Below, in pieces: positions 8,299 to 17,267 of a stretch of 64,000 nt of DNA. Source of the DNA: a bacterium. Lineage in GTDB: Bacteria; Planctomycetota; Planctomycetia; Isosphaerales; Isosphaeraceae. Numbering within the stretch: position 1 is the first letter of the stretch; each line of letters begins with the position of its first letter. Under the pieces are notes generated by a model. It was not told where the DNA came from. It made no database searches and saw nothing but the letters and a program-made list of their open reading frames with translations. The translations under genes were made by a program, and so were the position numbers. The stretch spans positions 248,001 through 312,000 of the forward strand of contig WGMM01000019.1 in assembly GCA_016125085.1 (NCBI GenBank), read 5' to 3'.

Positions 8299-8613
8299 TC
8301 ATTCGGTGGCTTCGGCCAGCGCTTTCTCGTCGATCTTCTGGATCAACTCTTCCATTTCCTTGCCGGGCTTGAAGGTGACGACGTTCTTGGCAGGAACGTT
8401 AACCTTCACGTTCGTCCTTGGGTTACGAGCGACCCGAGGCTTGCGGCGACGCACTTCGAAGACGCCGAAATTCCGGAGCTCGATCCGGTGCGGTTCTTCG
8501 GTGAGTGCCTGAATGATCGTATCCAGCGTCTTTTGAACGATTTCCTTGGCCTTGAGTTGGGTCAGTTCGTCCGTCGAATCGGAAATTCGTTTGACGATTT
8601 CTTTCTTGGTCAC
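8299..8613 (-). CDS. HU/IHF-family DNA-binding protein
   Basis: 104 residues, the usual size for the family plus a short tail. The N-terminal helical dimerisation part ([10 protein letters not shown] onward) is followed by the DNA-binding arm ([19 protein letters not shown]) and [13 protein letters not shown] end ([12 protein letters not shown]). Such proteins bend DNA and organise the nucleoid. I chose GTG at 8611-8613 as start because GAGGAG lies nine bases upstream and the protein then begins like other HU proteins; an ATG eight codons further up (8635-8637) would place that ribosome site inside the gene. It has its own terminator at 8211-8245. Whether it is HU- or IHF-like in specificity is not visible. 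Confidence 0.93.
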   Translation of the reverse strand: MTKKEIVKRISDSTDELTQLKAKEIVQKTLDTIIQALTEEPHRIELRNFGVFEVRRRKPRVARNPRTNVKVNVPAKNVVTFKPGKEMEELIQKIDEKALAEATE

Positions 8614-8748
8614 GGCGTGATGCTCCTCGAGAGTCATGTGTACGTTGGGGATCTTTTTCGATGAGGACGACTGGGATGATCGAAATGATTTCCGCGTGTT
8701 CCGCGACGACGTATTCTGAGAAACTGAACAGTGCGTCGCGGAGAATGA

Positions 8749-9303
8749 TCAGGGCTCTCCCTCCTGAGGGTGATCCCTGTGAGAAGAAGTGTCGCCCGTC
8801 GCCAAGGCGGCACTTTCACCAGTGAACCGGGCGGTCGAAGAAATCCTCCAGGCCGACTCGGTCTCTTTCAGGTGTTCATGGGCAGGACGGTAGTCCCAGG
8901 CCATTCCCGCCTGGCCAGTGATTCGTTTGATTCGCGCGATCGCGGGTTCGGTGATGTCAGGCATGACCGATTCGTAGGCCGGATCGCAATAGTAGACTCG
9001 GCAACCAAGCGGTCGCCCTTTCCGGGCATGGCACATACCTGACTCCGACTGCCAGGGGCAATTTTCGCCCGGCCGCCAGGCATCGGATGCCACGGCGGGC
9101 TCACCGGCTCGTAGCCAGAATTCACGCTCAAGGGCCGAAACGAAGAGGTCGTGGCCAAATTCCCGGAACCGGCAGCACCGGGCCGAAAGCCTGCACACAG
9201 GGGCATGACGGGCAATGTCCGCATCGACTTCTTCGTACAGCGCCCCCAGTGCCGACATGGCATCCTCGAACGACAAAGCGTTGATCTCATGAGTGGCATT
9301 CAT
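8749..9303 (-). CDS. YkgJ-like cysteine-cluster protein (first of a tandem pair)
   Basis: 184 residues. Cysteines are spaced as in metal-binding Cys-cluster (UPF0153/YkgJ-type) proteins: C38, then CC at 43-44 (RLSARCCRF), CPWQSESGMC near 82-91, and GCRVYYCDP near 99-106. The last 50 residues are polar and probably disordered. Such proteins are thought to bind Zn or an Fe-S cluster; function unknown. It starts 15 bases after the stop of a second Cys-cluster gene (9319-9783), so the two are cotranscribed and probably work together or arose by duplication, though their sequences are quite different outside the cysteines. Confidence 0.75.
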   Translation of the reverse strand: MNATHEINALSFEDAMSALGALYEEVDADIARHAPVCRLSARCCRFREFGHDLFVSALEREFWLRAGEPAVASDAWRPGENCPWQSESGMCHARKGRPLGCRVYYCDPAYESVMPDITEPAIARIKRITGQAGMAWDYRPAHEHLKETESAWRISSTARFTGESAALATGDTSSHRDHPQEGEP

Positions 9304-9318
9304 GATACGGTCGGCCCT

Positions 9319-9783
9319 TCATTCCGAATCGGTACGGTCGGGCCAGCCAGGCCGATCTGGTGCGAGTTGAAGTATCGACCGAATCTGAACCAGGTCATAC
9401 CCCGGCCCTGAATTGCAACCCGGGCAAAACTCCGAAACGCGATCCCACGATTCACGATCCGCAAGATGTCCGTACCAGAATGGCCAGCTTCGACATTGAT
9501 CCGGCCTGGCCTCATAGACTGTGCAACCGGAATCGGCGTTCCAGAAGACGCAATCTCCCGCACGAGACTCCAGAAGACTGAGCCTCGATCCGACTAGACG
9601 CAGATACCGGCTCCCGAACTGGTCGACCGTCAGGGACATATGCTTCGCCAGACGCTCGACTTCCGGCAAGCTCACCCAGACGTGACCGGGAGAACCGGTG
9701 CAACAGTTTCCGCAACGCGTACATTCGAATGACAATCCGGAGCCATACCAGTTTGCGCCACCCGACTCGTCAACACCTTCCAT
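9319..9783 (-). CDS. YkgJ-family cysteine-cluster protein (second of a tandem pair)
   Basis: 154 residues from the ATG at 9781-9783. It carries the family pattern CTRCGNCC near residue 22, then the segment from VWVSLPEVERLA, CVFWNADSGCTVYEARPDQC near 76-95, SWPFWYG and FCPGC. This is the typical YkgJ/UPF0153 arrangement (CxxCxxCC then CxxY and RPxxCR-type blocks) of putative Zn or Fe-S chelating proteins. The frame is open further upstream, but the residues there (positions before 9783) are unlike the family, so I took the ATG just before the Cys block. It lies directly upstream of the gene at 8749-9303 in the same operon. Confidence 0.85.
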   Translation of the reverse strand: MEGVDESGGANWYGSGLSFECTRCGNCCTGSPGHVWVSLPEVERLAKHMSLTVDQFGSRYLRLVGSRLSLLESRAGDCVFWNADSGCTVYEARPDQCRSWPFWYGHLADRESWDRVSEFCPGCNSGPGYDLVQIRSILQLAPDRPGWPDRTDSE

Positions 9784-10124
9784 CGCCGATCCCCGATACC
9801 GCACGAATTGCGTCAAGTCTTTATCACTACCAAATTTGCCGCTTCGTGACAACTCATTCCCCCGAGGCATCGGCAAAATTCCCGAACCGAAGTCGTTCGC
9901 AACCGCCACAACCAAATTTACCCCATGGATTTAGCATCGGGTAGAAGATTTCGGCAGGTTCCGGACTCGAAATCGGATTGCATTTCCAAACGCCAACGAA
10001 TTCGGCACTTGAGTCGACGCAAGCATAACCTGCAAGCCAGGTGATCCTGACGCTTCTCAAATTATCGGACGTTCCCGCGATCGAACTACGGAAACAGGTC
10101 CGGGCACCGAATCACGTCACAGGA
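9784..10124. other. Intergenic stretch below the Ser/Thr kinase gene
   Basis: 341 bases between the kinase stop and the Cys-cluster gene. I see no gene, no convincing terminator with a T-run and no clear promoter. Confidence 0.4.
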
Positions 10125-12644
10125 TCAGCGATCTCGAAATTCCGAAAACAGGCCTTCGAGGCCGCCGAGATCGAATCCGGGAATGAGGTCGCCCGGCGTC
10201 CAGGTATCCGTAATTTCCTTCGGCAAAGTGACTTCCCGCATTGTCGCATCCGTTTCGGAAACCATTTTCCGCCAGTTTTCCAGATCCGATGACCCAGGTT
10301 CTTTCCCATCCGAAGGCCAGAATGACATGCCCTTGCGAAACGTATCGTGCGTGCCTGTCCATTTCGGCCGCATGCCCGTGGCGGCGAAGCCCGCTTCGAA
10401 CGAGAAAAGCCGTTCGCCCACGAAAACGGTCCGGTTCGCGGTCATCGAAATCGACGGTGACCGATTTGTGCCCGCAAGTGCGATGACTGTGGCATGGACG
10501 AAAAGGCAGCCGTCGATCCTGACACTCGCCCTATCGACGCTCCAGTTCGGGAATTCCAGACGTAAGGCGAACTTCGACTGAGGTTTACCATCGGTTTTAC
10601 CCGTGCCTTCAGTGGCAGGTACGAACGTGAAAATCGAATGATTCAGATCGATTTTCGAATCCGGGAGAACTTTCGCGTCAAGCACCTGGGGGAACCCGGA
10701 AAACCAGCAGGAGTTCAGAGTCACCTGCCTTGCACTCGCCTGAATCGCGGACTTCGGCGGCACCACGCCTGAGCTGCGACGCCACCAGCAATCCCTCGCC
10801 TGAAATTGACCGTTTGCGGAAATCATCGGACGGCTGGAAGATGCGTCTTTCGGCTCGATACGCAACCCGCTCAGATCGAGAACCGAATCGGCCCGGATCA
10901 GCAAACCGGATTTGGAGTTGGACAGATCGAAAACGACACGCGGCTTTTCCCGCCCGGTGCCCTGAATCTTCCAGTGCGATCCAGCGATCGGCCGGGCGTC
11001 CAGGACTGTCCAGGTCCAGGGCGAATCCCGTTGCGGAATCTCGATTTCCGCAGTTTGCCCGGAGGCCGTACGGATCGCATCGTCAAGCGAGTCGAAGGAC
11101 CGGATCTGGCCATCCTGATACTTGACCGAGATCGTCGTCGATGGTACGACCGATTCCGCCGATTTCGACTTTTGGGGAACCTTCGGTACTTTTTCGGATT
11201 CTCCGGTTTTGGTGACAGCGAGCCTGTCGCTTGCCCCGGAACCGATGCCAGGTAAGATCAGACTTCGCACCAGAACAAGAATCCCGATCGCGACACCCCC
11301 TAACACCAGGGCATTTCGGCGTTTGCGACTTCCTCCTGATTCCCCGCTCGCCGAATCCATCGATCTGGAGCGTGATGAATCCGGCCGAAACGGCAGTTCC
11401 AGCGAACCCAGGCCCAGATCGAGCTGAAGGCTTTCGTCTGGCCGTCGGTTCCGCGCATCTTCTGCCGAATCCTCATGTTCTGGATCTTGCGAGTTCGCTC
11501 TGACGGAATCCGAACCGTCGCTGCGGCCATTCTGATCCGCAAGAGACGGGGGCGTGACGGAGGCCGTTTCGGCGGTCGCCGAACGATTCAGTTCGATGGT
11601 CGTCGCCAGCGATTCGTCGGTCACGAACCGCGAAAGCTTTTCGCCAAGTTCGCGAGCTGTCGCATATCTCTCGTCAGGCGATTTCCGAAGGCACTTGTAA
11701 ACCAGGGCCGAGAGTTCCTGCGGCACGCCCGGCACGAGATCCGCCAGCGGTTCGGCCTCACGCAGCTGGTGCGAATAGATTTTCTCGGCCAGGTTCCCTT
11801 CCGGGAACGGTGGATGGCCGGCGATCATGTGATAGAGCGAGCAGCCCAGCGAATAGATATCGCTGCGGATGTCCACTCCCCGGGAATGCCGGGCCTGTTC
11901 CGGGGAGATGTAGTCGAAGGTGCCGACAGTCGAACCTTCTGTGGTGACCTGCGAGAGCTGCTCTTCGAAAATCGCCAGGCCCAGGTCCGTCAGTTTGGCC
12001 CGGCCTTCCTTGTCGATCAGGATATTCCGTGGATTGACGTCGCGGTGCACGAGCCGCTTTTCGGCCAGATGGTGCAGCCCGAGAGAAACGTCGCGCCCAA
12101 TCCTCGCGGCGACGGGGATTTCCAGCCGCCCCTGCCGGGCGATCAATTCGGCGACAGTCGGCCCCTCAATGTATTCCATCACCAGAAACGGCGAATTCTG
12201 ATGCACGCCGACGTCGTAAACGCGAACCAGGTTCTCGTGCTGCAGCTGGCCGCCGACCAGTGCTTCCCGCTGAAACCGGGCCAGAGCACGCTCGTGGTTT
12301 AACTTGTCCGGGTTCAGAACTTTAAGTGCCACCTGGCGTTGCAGCCGAGTATCCCGGGCCAGGAACACGCGGCCCATCCCCCCCTGCCCGAGAGCGTCGG
12401 TCAGCAGGTATTTGTCGATACGCAGGGTTCCGGCACGCCGGGTCAGGATGCGCTGAGCCTGCCAGAGCGTCAGGAAGCCCTGGTGGATCGCGACACGGGC
12501 CAGCCGGTTGTCGATCTTCTCCGGTTCTCGCTTATCTTCCGGAACGTTCGCCAGACACCGGTCAAGCTGCTCGTCGGAAAGCAGACGGTGTTCCCGTACG
12601 TCTTTCCAGAACAGGCAGTTTTCGGCGATCTCGCGCGAAGTCAT
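10125..12644 (-). CDS. Membrane Ser/Thr protein kinase with a beta-helix-like C-terminal domain
   Basis: 839 residues from the ATG at 12642-12644. An N-terminal helical segment (1-70) leads to a Hanks-type kinase domain (about 75-340): GQGGMGRVFLA glycine loop, VALKVL with the ATP-binding Lys, HRDVNPRNIL catalytic loop near 196, and TDLGLA in place of DFG. The residue after HRDV is Asn, where Ser/Thr kinases usually have Lys, which may lower activity. A membrane segment (about 440-460, ALVLGGVAIGILVLV) follows a polar linker. The outside part (500-830) has many short strands with SxLDLSGLRI-like steps and resembles a right-handed beta-helix, which could bind a glycan or wall component. No ligand or target is suggested by neighbours. 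Confidence 0.88.
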   Translation of the reverse strand: MTSREIAENCLFWKDVREHRLLSDEQLDRCLANVPEDKREPEKIDNRLARVAIHQGFLTLWQAQRILTRRAGTLRIDKYLLTDALGQGGMGRVFLARDTRLQRQVALKVLNPDKLNHERALARFQREALVGGQLQHENLVRVYDVGVHQNSPFLVMEYIEGPTVAELIARQGRLEIPVAARIGRDVSLGLHHLAEKRLVHRDVNPRNILIDKEGRAKLTDLGLAIFEEQLSQVTTEGSTVGTFDYISPEQARHSRGVDIRSDIYSLGCSLYHMIAGHPPFPEGNLAEKIYSHQLREAEPLADLVPGVPQELSALVYKCLRKSPDERYATARELGEKLSRFVTDESLATTIELNRSATAETASVTPPSLADQNGRSDGSDSVRANSQDPEHEDSAEDARNRRPDESLQLDLGLGSLELPFRPDSSRSRSMDSASGESGGSRKRRNALVLGGVAIGILVLVRSLILPGIGSGASDRLAVTKTGESEKVPKVPQKSKSAESVVPSTTISVKYQDGQIRSFDSLDDAIRTASGQTAEIEIPQRDSPWTWTVLDARPIAGSHWKIQGTGREKPRVVFDLSNSKSGLLIRADSVLDLSGLRIEPKDASSSRPMISANGQFQARDCWWRRSSGVVPPKSAIQASARQVTLNSCWFSGFPQVLDAKVLPDSKIDLNHSIFTFVPATEGTGKTDGKPQSKFALRLEFPNWSVDRASVRIDGCLFVHATVIALAGTNRSPSISMTANRTVFVGERLFSFEAGFAATGMRPKWTGTHDTFRKGMSFWPSDGKEPGSSDLENWRKMVSETDATMREVTLPKEITDTWTPGDLIPGFDLGGLEGLFSEFRDR

Positions 12645-12704
12645 GGCGTGTCTGCATGGGCGATCGAAGTGGCCGTTCAATTTCCGCAATGGTCAATCAT
12701 GTTC

Positions 12705-12733
12705 ACTATACGCGACACGCGAGCCAGGGAGAA
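12705..12733 (-). promoter_or_regulatory. Weak candidate promoter of the Ser/Thr kinase
   Basis: Minus strand: TTCTCC, 17-base spacer, TATAGT (12705-12710). Transcription would start near 12698, upstream of the ATG at 12644, which favours that ATG over a TTG at 12687-12689. The -35 match is poor. Confidence 0.3.
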
Positions 12734-12862
12734 GGCCGGCGATTCGGACTTCAACAAAGCGATGCGGACTTCGGACTTAAACCTGCGAAAGCGATCGAGG
12801 GTACGCCGGGGCGGACGAGAGCGGAAACACAAGTCCGCCGATCGCGGAATGGCATGAAGACG

Positions 12863-13498
12863 TCAGCCTGCATCGCTCAACTGATCGTCATCAGGCTCCG
12901 AATCGTTCGATCCGAGAACCGTGCTGCCACTCACGACCGCTTCGATCACCTGGCCAGGAACCTGGCCCGAGCCTGAGACCAGATCCTCACCGTCCATGTT
13001 CGCGTCGGAGGAGTCATCGCCCGGCTGGCGGACGAACTTGCCGGGGCCGACCTGCGACCATACCACGGCACGGTCCGCACTGCTCGTCAGTGCCTTCACT
13101 TCGGCCAGAGTCATCGCCTTCGGCTTCCGGGCCCGGGTCCGAGGCTTTTTGGCCTTGGTTGCCGAGTTGTCCGAATTTGCGGAATCCGAAAAATTCGCGG
13201 AATCGGAGGAGTCCGGCCGGGCAATCGACGTGGTGGCAGCCAGGGCATTATTGGCAGGTGCTTCGGTTCGCGGCTGAGCCTTCGAATCCGCCTGTGCCTG
13301 TGCGATCTGGAATCGCAAACCCTTATCGGGCGTGAGGATCAACCAGCCCATGATGCCCAGATACCAGGCGACGAGATCGGGAGTGACGGTGTGCAGGGCC
13401 CAGGCCGAGGCCGGGGTCAGAACCGAGATCACGAGCACCCAGGCCGGCGTCCAACGCAGAGAGTCACTCCCGGCCCGCAATTGGCTTGTGGCTGACAT
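12863..13498 (-). CDS. Membrane protein with a low-complexity tail, function unknown
   Basis: 211 residues, not recognised. Two membrane segments lie near the N-terminus (about 18-35 and 42-57, VLVISVLTPASAWAL and VAWYLGIMGWLIL). Residues 70-125 are a low-complexity stretch of Ser, Asp, Ala, Asn followed by a basic block (KAKKPRTRARKPKAM). A short ordered piece (VKALTSSADRAVVWSQVGPGKFVRQP) and an acidic end follow. The shape suggests a small anchored protein with a basic cytoplasmic linker. It has the same orientation as the hemC run upstream (90 bases away) and may be its last gene. Confidence 0.6.
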   Translation of the reverse strand: MSATSQLRAGSDSLRWTPAWVLVISVLTPASAWALHTVTPDLVAWYLGIMGWLILTPDKGLRFQIAQAQADSKAQPRTEAPANNALAATTSIARPDSSDSANFSDSANSDNSATKAKKPRTRARKPKAMTLAEVKALTSSADRAVVWSQVGPGKFVRQPGDDSSDANMDGEDLVSGSGQVPGQVIEAVVSGSTVLGSNDSEPDDDQLSDAG

Positions 13499-13588
13499 AG
13501 GCTTCTTGCCGGTCCTGAGGAGAATGTCGCGAACTGACCGCCCCCCGATAGCGCTAGGCGGCCAGTTCCCTTCCCAATCATCGGCAGG

Positions 13589-14602
13589 TCATTGCGTCGG
13601 GCTTGGGCCAGGTTGGGCATCGGAGGTTCCGATTCGTCCGCCTGTAGGATTCATACGCAAAAGTTCGGCTGCCCCCTTCTTCAGGAGAAGTTCGGCCACA
13701 GTTGCGCCGAGGCTTTCCGGATCTTGAATGCCCGCTTCGGCTTCGGCCTCGACCATGCGATCGCCATCCGGGGAGAATACCCGGCCCGTCAGCCGCAACC
13801 TGCCCGGTGCATCGCTTCGGCCCCAGGCGGAAAGCGGGATCATGCAGCCCCCTTCGAGCAATCGCAGCAGGTGCCTTTCAGCGAGTACGGCCGCGCGAGT
13901 CGGCGCGTCATTGAGCGGGGCGAGCAATTGCCGAGTGCGCTGGTCCGCAACTCGGCATTCGATCCCCAGCGCGCCCTGGCCCACAGCGGGCAGAAACCGA
14001 GGCGGAACCAGGGCTTCCGTCTCGTGACCGATCAGCCCGAGGCGAGTCAGGCCCGCCTGAGCCAGAATCACGGCGGCCATGTCGGCGTCCGAAGCCCGGT
14101 TCAGTCGTGTCTCCACATTGCCGCGAATCGGCTCCACGATCAGATCAGGGCGAATGTTCAGAAGCTGGGCCTTCCGACGCAGCGAGCTGGTCCCGACACG
14201 TGCGCCCTTCGGCAAATCCTGCAGCGTTCGGTATTTGGGCGAAATTAAAGAATCGAAAGCGAGTTCTCGCGGCGGGATCGCTCCGAGCGTGAGGGCATCC
14301 GGCGCGGCGGTGGGCAAGTCCTTGAGGCTGTGCACGGCGATATCGACCTGCTCGTCCATCAAGGCTCGCTGAATTTCCTTGGTGAACAGGCCCATCCCCC
14401 CGACAGCGGCCAGGGGCGAATTACGGTCACGGTCACCGGCGGTCGAAATCCGGACCAGTTCGATTTTTACGCCCGGGTGCCCGGTTTCGAGCAGACTCCG
14501 CACATGCTCCGCCTGCCAGAGCGCCAGAGGGCTGGACCTGGTTCCGATGCGGACCGTCGTGCCATTCCGGCCGGCTTCATTGGCCGTTTTTTCCTGCGTC
14601 AT
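13589..14602 (-). CDS. hemC: Hydroxymethylbilane synthase (porphobilinogen deaminase)
   Basis: 337 residues. It joins four porphobilinogen units into hydroxymethylbilane in heme and tetrapyrrole synthesis. Visible motifs are RIGTRSSPLALWQ at the N-terminus, STAGDRD, GGMGLFTKEI, AVHSLKDLPT, GTSSLRRKAQL, RGNVETRL and the cofactor-binding loop EGGCMIPL, whose Cys carries the dipyrromethane. The start ATG at 14600-14602 has GGAGGG eight bases upstream. Its ATGA overlaps the stop of comF by four bases, so translation of the two is probably coupled. It ends an operon rlmN-sigma-comF-hemC. Confidence 0.95.
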   Translation of the reverse strand: MTQEKTANEAGRNGTTVRIGTRSSPLALWQAEHVRSLLETGHPGVKIELVRISTAGDRDRNSPLAAVGGMGLFTKEIQRALMDEQVDIAVHSLKDLPTAAPDALTLGAIPPRELAFDSLISPKYRTLQDLPKGARVGTSSLRRKAQLLNIRPDLIVEPIRGNVETRLNRASDADMAAVILAQAGLTRLGLIGHETEALVPPRFLPAVGQGALGIECRVADQRTRQLLAPLNDAPTRAAVLAERHLLRLLEGGCMIPLSAWGRSDAPGRLRLTGRVFSPDGDRMVEAEAEAGIQDPESLGATVAELLLKKGAAELLRMNPTGGRIGTSDAQPGPSPTQ

Positions 14603-15411
14603 CCCAATCCCTCCAGCGTTCGCGCGATCACGGCCAGTTCCAGGTTCCGCAATCCCGCATTTCGGCAAGCCTGGGCGGCCGCTATGGCGGTGGCGCCCGT
14701 CGTACAGATATCGTCCACAAGGACGACCCTGTCGTCATCCTCGTATTCCCGTTTTTTCGGCTTTTTCACTTCGAACAGGCTTGCGACGACCAGAGCACGC
14801 TCGGCGGGATCGAGCCCCGCCAGCCGCGGAGTCGCTCGCGTTCGCTTCAAGAGAGGTACGAGCCTAACTTCTCTACCACCAAGACTTTCGGCCCAGATCG
14901 CACGAAGTGCCGCAGCGAAAGAACAGGCCGGATCGTGGCCTTCGATCAGGCGTCTGGACCAGTGCCGCGGAATGGGCACGATTACGCACCGGCCGAGACT
15001 CGCCGCCCATGCGCCATGGCGGTGCCACCACTCACGGGCGAGCGACCGGGCGATCCATGAACCATCCGCCTTCTTGGCCGTGAGACAACCCGTTCGCAGA
15101 ATCCCGTCGTAAACGCCCAGGGCCCGAATTTCGTTCCATGCCGGCACGACTGTTTTTTTTCGACGACGGATTTCGAGCGGCACTCGACAGAAACGTGCAT
15201 GGCCATGGTCTGCCGGGATGCCGCAGCGGGAGCACCAGTCCACGTCCCAAAGCCGGATGGTCGCGAAACATAATTCGCACACCCAGCCACGCTGAGCGAA
15301 TCCGCCGCAGCTCATGCAGATGCTGGGAGCGACTGTCTCGCCGAGGCCCGTCAGCCAGTCATCGATCCTGCGAAACCATGGCCCGGAGGCGACTCGGCCT
15401 GAGATCGCCAT
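14599..15411 (-). CDS. comF: ComF-family phosphoribosyltransferase-like protein
   Basis: 270 residues. The N-terminal zinc-finger-like part has CMSCGGF, CELCFATI and CSRCG, as ComF proteins do. A phosphoribosyltransferase fold follows, with VVLVDDICTTGAT (the PRPP-binding loop) near residues 232-244. ComF proteins take part in uptake of DNA in competent Gram-positive bacteria; in most others the job is unknown. I chose the ATG at 15409-15411, four bases past the stop of the sigma factor gene, since an upstream extension would run into that gene. It overlaps hemC by four bases. Confidence 0.85.
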   Translation of the reverse strand: MAISGRVASGPWFRRIDDWLTGLGETVAPSICMSCGGFAQRGWVCELCFATIRLWDVDWCSRCGIPADHGHARFCRVPLEIRRRKKTVVPAWNEIRALGVYDGILRTGCLTAKKADGSWIARSLAREWWHRHGAWAASLGRCVIVPIPRHWSRRLIEGHDPACSFAAALRAIWAESLGGREVRLVPLLKRTRATPRLAGLDPAERALVVASLFEVKKPKKREYEDDDRVVLVDDICTTGATAIAAAQACRNAGLRNLELAVIARTLEGLG

Positions 15412-15415
15412 GGAT

Positions 15416-16090
15416 TCAATCGCCCGCCCCGGTGGGTTCGGATTCCGGATTCCGGATCGCGTCAAGATCGCCGAACCGGGCGTAAGACTCCAGCTGCGTC
15501 TTGAGATTTTCCCGCGCACGTGTCAGCAGTGATTTCACTGCCGATTCCGAACGGCCCATGACTTGAGCTATCTCGGCGTATGACATTTCCTCGAACTTGT
15601 TGAGCAGTATTGCCATGCGCTGATCTTCACCAAGCCGGCCGAGGGCCTGCTGAACGACTTCGGCGAGTTCGAGCTTCCGCATGCGGGCCGAGGGCGTACC
15701 TTCACGCGACGCGACTTGCGTGGCGAATCCGCCGGAGGAGTCCGCGGCGGTTTCCTGCTGCCCGGGGGCGGGCCGGACCCGGCTGCGAATCCGGGACCGC
15801 AAGTGGTTCATCGCCAGATTGTGAGCGATGGCGAAAAGCCAGGTCGAAACCCGGGCATCGAGCCGATACGATTTGCGGGCCCGGAATACCTTGAGGAACA
15901 ATTCCTGCGTGAGGTCTTCGGCTTCCTGCGAGCTGCCGACCAATTGCGTCATCACGTGATAGACACGTTTCTGATACAGGCCTACGAGCTGCTCGAATGC
16001 GCCCGGGACATCGGCGGCGACCGCGGCCATGATCTCGGTCTCGATCTGGTCGGTTCGAATCCGGCTTCGACTGAGTCCACCCTGGCTCAT
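15416..16090 (-). CDS. RNA polymerase sigma factor, ECF type
   Basis: 224 residues from the ATG at 16088-16090. Region 2 is clear (FEQLVGLYQKRVYHV, AEDLTQELFLKVFRARKSY, STWLFAIAHNLAMNHLR), then a linker with QQETAAD, and region 4 (LGRLGEDQRMAILLNKFEEMSYAEIAQVM, SAVKSLLTRARENLK). It recruits core RNA polymerase to a set of promoters. No anti-sigma gene is next to it; it is embedded in rlmN-sigma-comF-hemC, 29 bases after rlmN and 4 bases before comF. A TTG at 16121-16123, touching the rlmN stop, is an alternative start. Confidence 0.9.
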   Translation of the reverse strand: MSQGGLSRSRIRTDQIETEIMAAVAADVPGAFEQLVGLYQKRVYHVMTQLVGSSQEAEDLTQELFLKVFRARKSYRLDARVSTWLFAIAHNLAMNHLRSRIRSRVRPAPGQQETAADSSGGFATQVASREGTPSARMRKLELAEVVQQALGRLGEDQRMAILLNKFEEMSYAEIAQVMGRSESAVKSLLTRARENLKTQLESYARFGDLDAIRNPESEPTGAGD

Positions 16091-16119
16091 CGTTCGCCCC
16101 AATCGGACGCAAGCCCGGA

Positions 16120-17172
16120 TCAATGGACCATGTTGGAAGTGCGGCGGTCAAGCTCGCGACGAAGCTGCCCGCAGGCTGCATCGATGTCGCGGCCTCGCCG
16201 CTTGCGAATCGTCACGCTCGTGCCCATATCCTGAAGCCGGTCCCGGAAAGCCAGCACGTCGGCCGTCGCGGGGGCTTTCCATTCCAGTTCACCGACGGAG
16301 TTGTACGGAATCAGATTCACGTGCGCCTTGCGGCCCGCGAGGAGCCTGGCCAGAGCCACGGCGTCTTCGTCGCGATCGTTCACGCCGCCGAGCAGGATGT
16401 ATTCGTAAGTGATCTGCCTGCCGGTAGTTTCGAAATAGTCGTCGGCTGCCTGCATTACGGCGTCCAGCCCGACCCGCTGATTGACCGGGATCAGCTTGTC
16501 CCGCAACTCAGGCCGGGCGGCGTGCAGCGAAATCGCCAGAGGATACTGGCGGTCCATACTCGCCAGCTTGCGGATTTTGTCAGGCAGTCCGACGGTCGAG
16601 ATCGTGACCCTGCGCTGGCTGATACCGAGCCCGGCGGAAGAGCAGATCCAGTCGAGGGCCGGGATCAGGTTGTCCAGATTCGCCAGACTTTCGCCCATGC
16701 CCATCACGACGATGTGTGACACCGTACGTTCCGGCGGCAGAAGATTGCGTAACGTCAGAACCTGTTGAATGATCTCGCTGGTGGTCAGGTTCCGCTTGAG
16801 GCCGCCGAGCGTGCTGGCGCAGAAGACGCAGCCCATGCCACACCCGATCTGCGAACTGATGCAGACGGAAACCCGCTTGTCGTCAGGCATCAGGACGCAT
16901 TCGAGCCGCCCGCCCTGCCCGTCGTCGAGCACGAGTTTGCGGGTGCCGTCGGACGAGTCCCGGCATTCGGCCATTTTCAGCGAAAACACGTCGAATTCGG
17001 CGGCCAGACGATCGCGCAGAGCCTTCGGAAGGTCAGTCATCCGTTCGAAGGAATCGGCGCGGCCTTCGACGATCCAGCGCATGATCTGACCCGCCCGAAA
17101 CGACGGATAGCCGGCGGCCTTGAGCCATTCGAGCCGTTGCGGTTCGGTGAGATCGAGCCAGCCAGGTTTCAT
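16120..17172 (-). CDS. rlmN: 23S rRNA (adenine-2503-C2)/tRNA methyltransferase
   Basis: 350 residues from the ATG at 17170-17172. This radical-SAM enzyme methylates C2 of A2503 in 23S rRNA and A37 in some tRNAs. The Fe-S cluster motif CGMGCVFC is CxxxCxxC, the 5'-dA-side motif MGMGESLANLDN is close to the family's MGMGEPLxN but has Ser for Pro, and the second catalytic Cys lies in GRDIDAACGQLRREL near the C-terminus. The N-terminal half has LPKALRDRL and GTRKLVL. It is the first clear gene of rlmN-sigma-comF-hemC; 95 bases separate it from the phosphofructokinase upstream. Confidence 0.93.
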   Translation of the reverse strand: MKPGWLDLTEPQRLEWLKAAGYPSFRAGQIMRWIVEGRADSFERMTDLPKALRDRLAAEFDVFSLKMAECRDSSDGTRKLVLDDGQGGRLECVLMPDDKRVSVCISSQIGCGMGCVFCASTLGGLKRNLTTSEIIQQVLTLRNLLPPERTVSHIVVMGMGESLANLDNLIPALDWICSSAGLGISQRRVTISTVGLPDKIRKLASMDRQYPLAISLHAARPELRDKLIPVNQRVGLDAVMQAADDYFETTGRQITYEYILLGGVNDRDEDAVALARLLAGRKAHVNLIPYNSVGELEWKAPATADVLAFRDRLQDMGTSVTIRKRRGRDIDAACGQLRRELDRRTSNMVH

Positions 17173-17267
17173 TCGAGGAGTTCGAAAGCCGCGGATACGA
17201 AAACTCGGCGACGGAAACGCATCCGCCGCCGAGAGTATTGTAGAGGCTTCAAGCGACCGGGGAAAGG

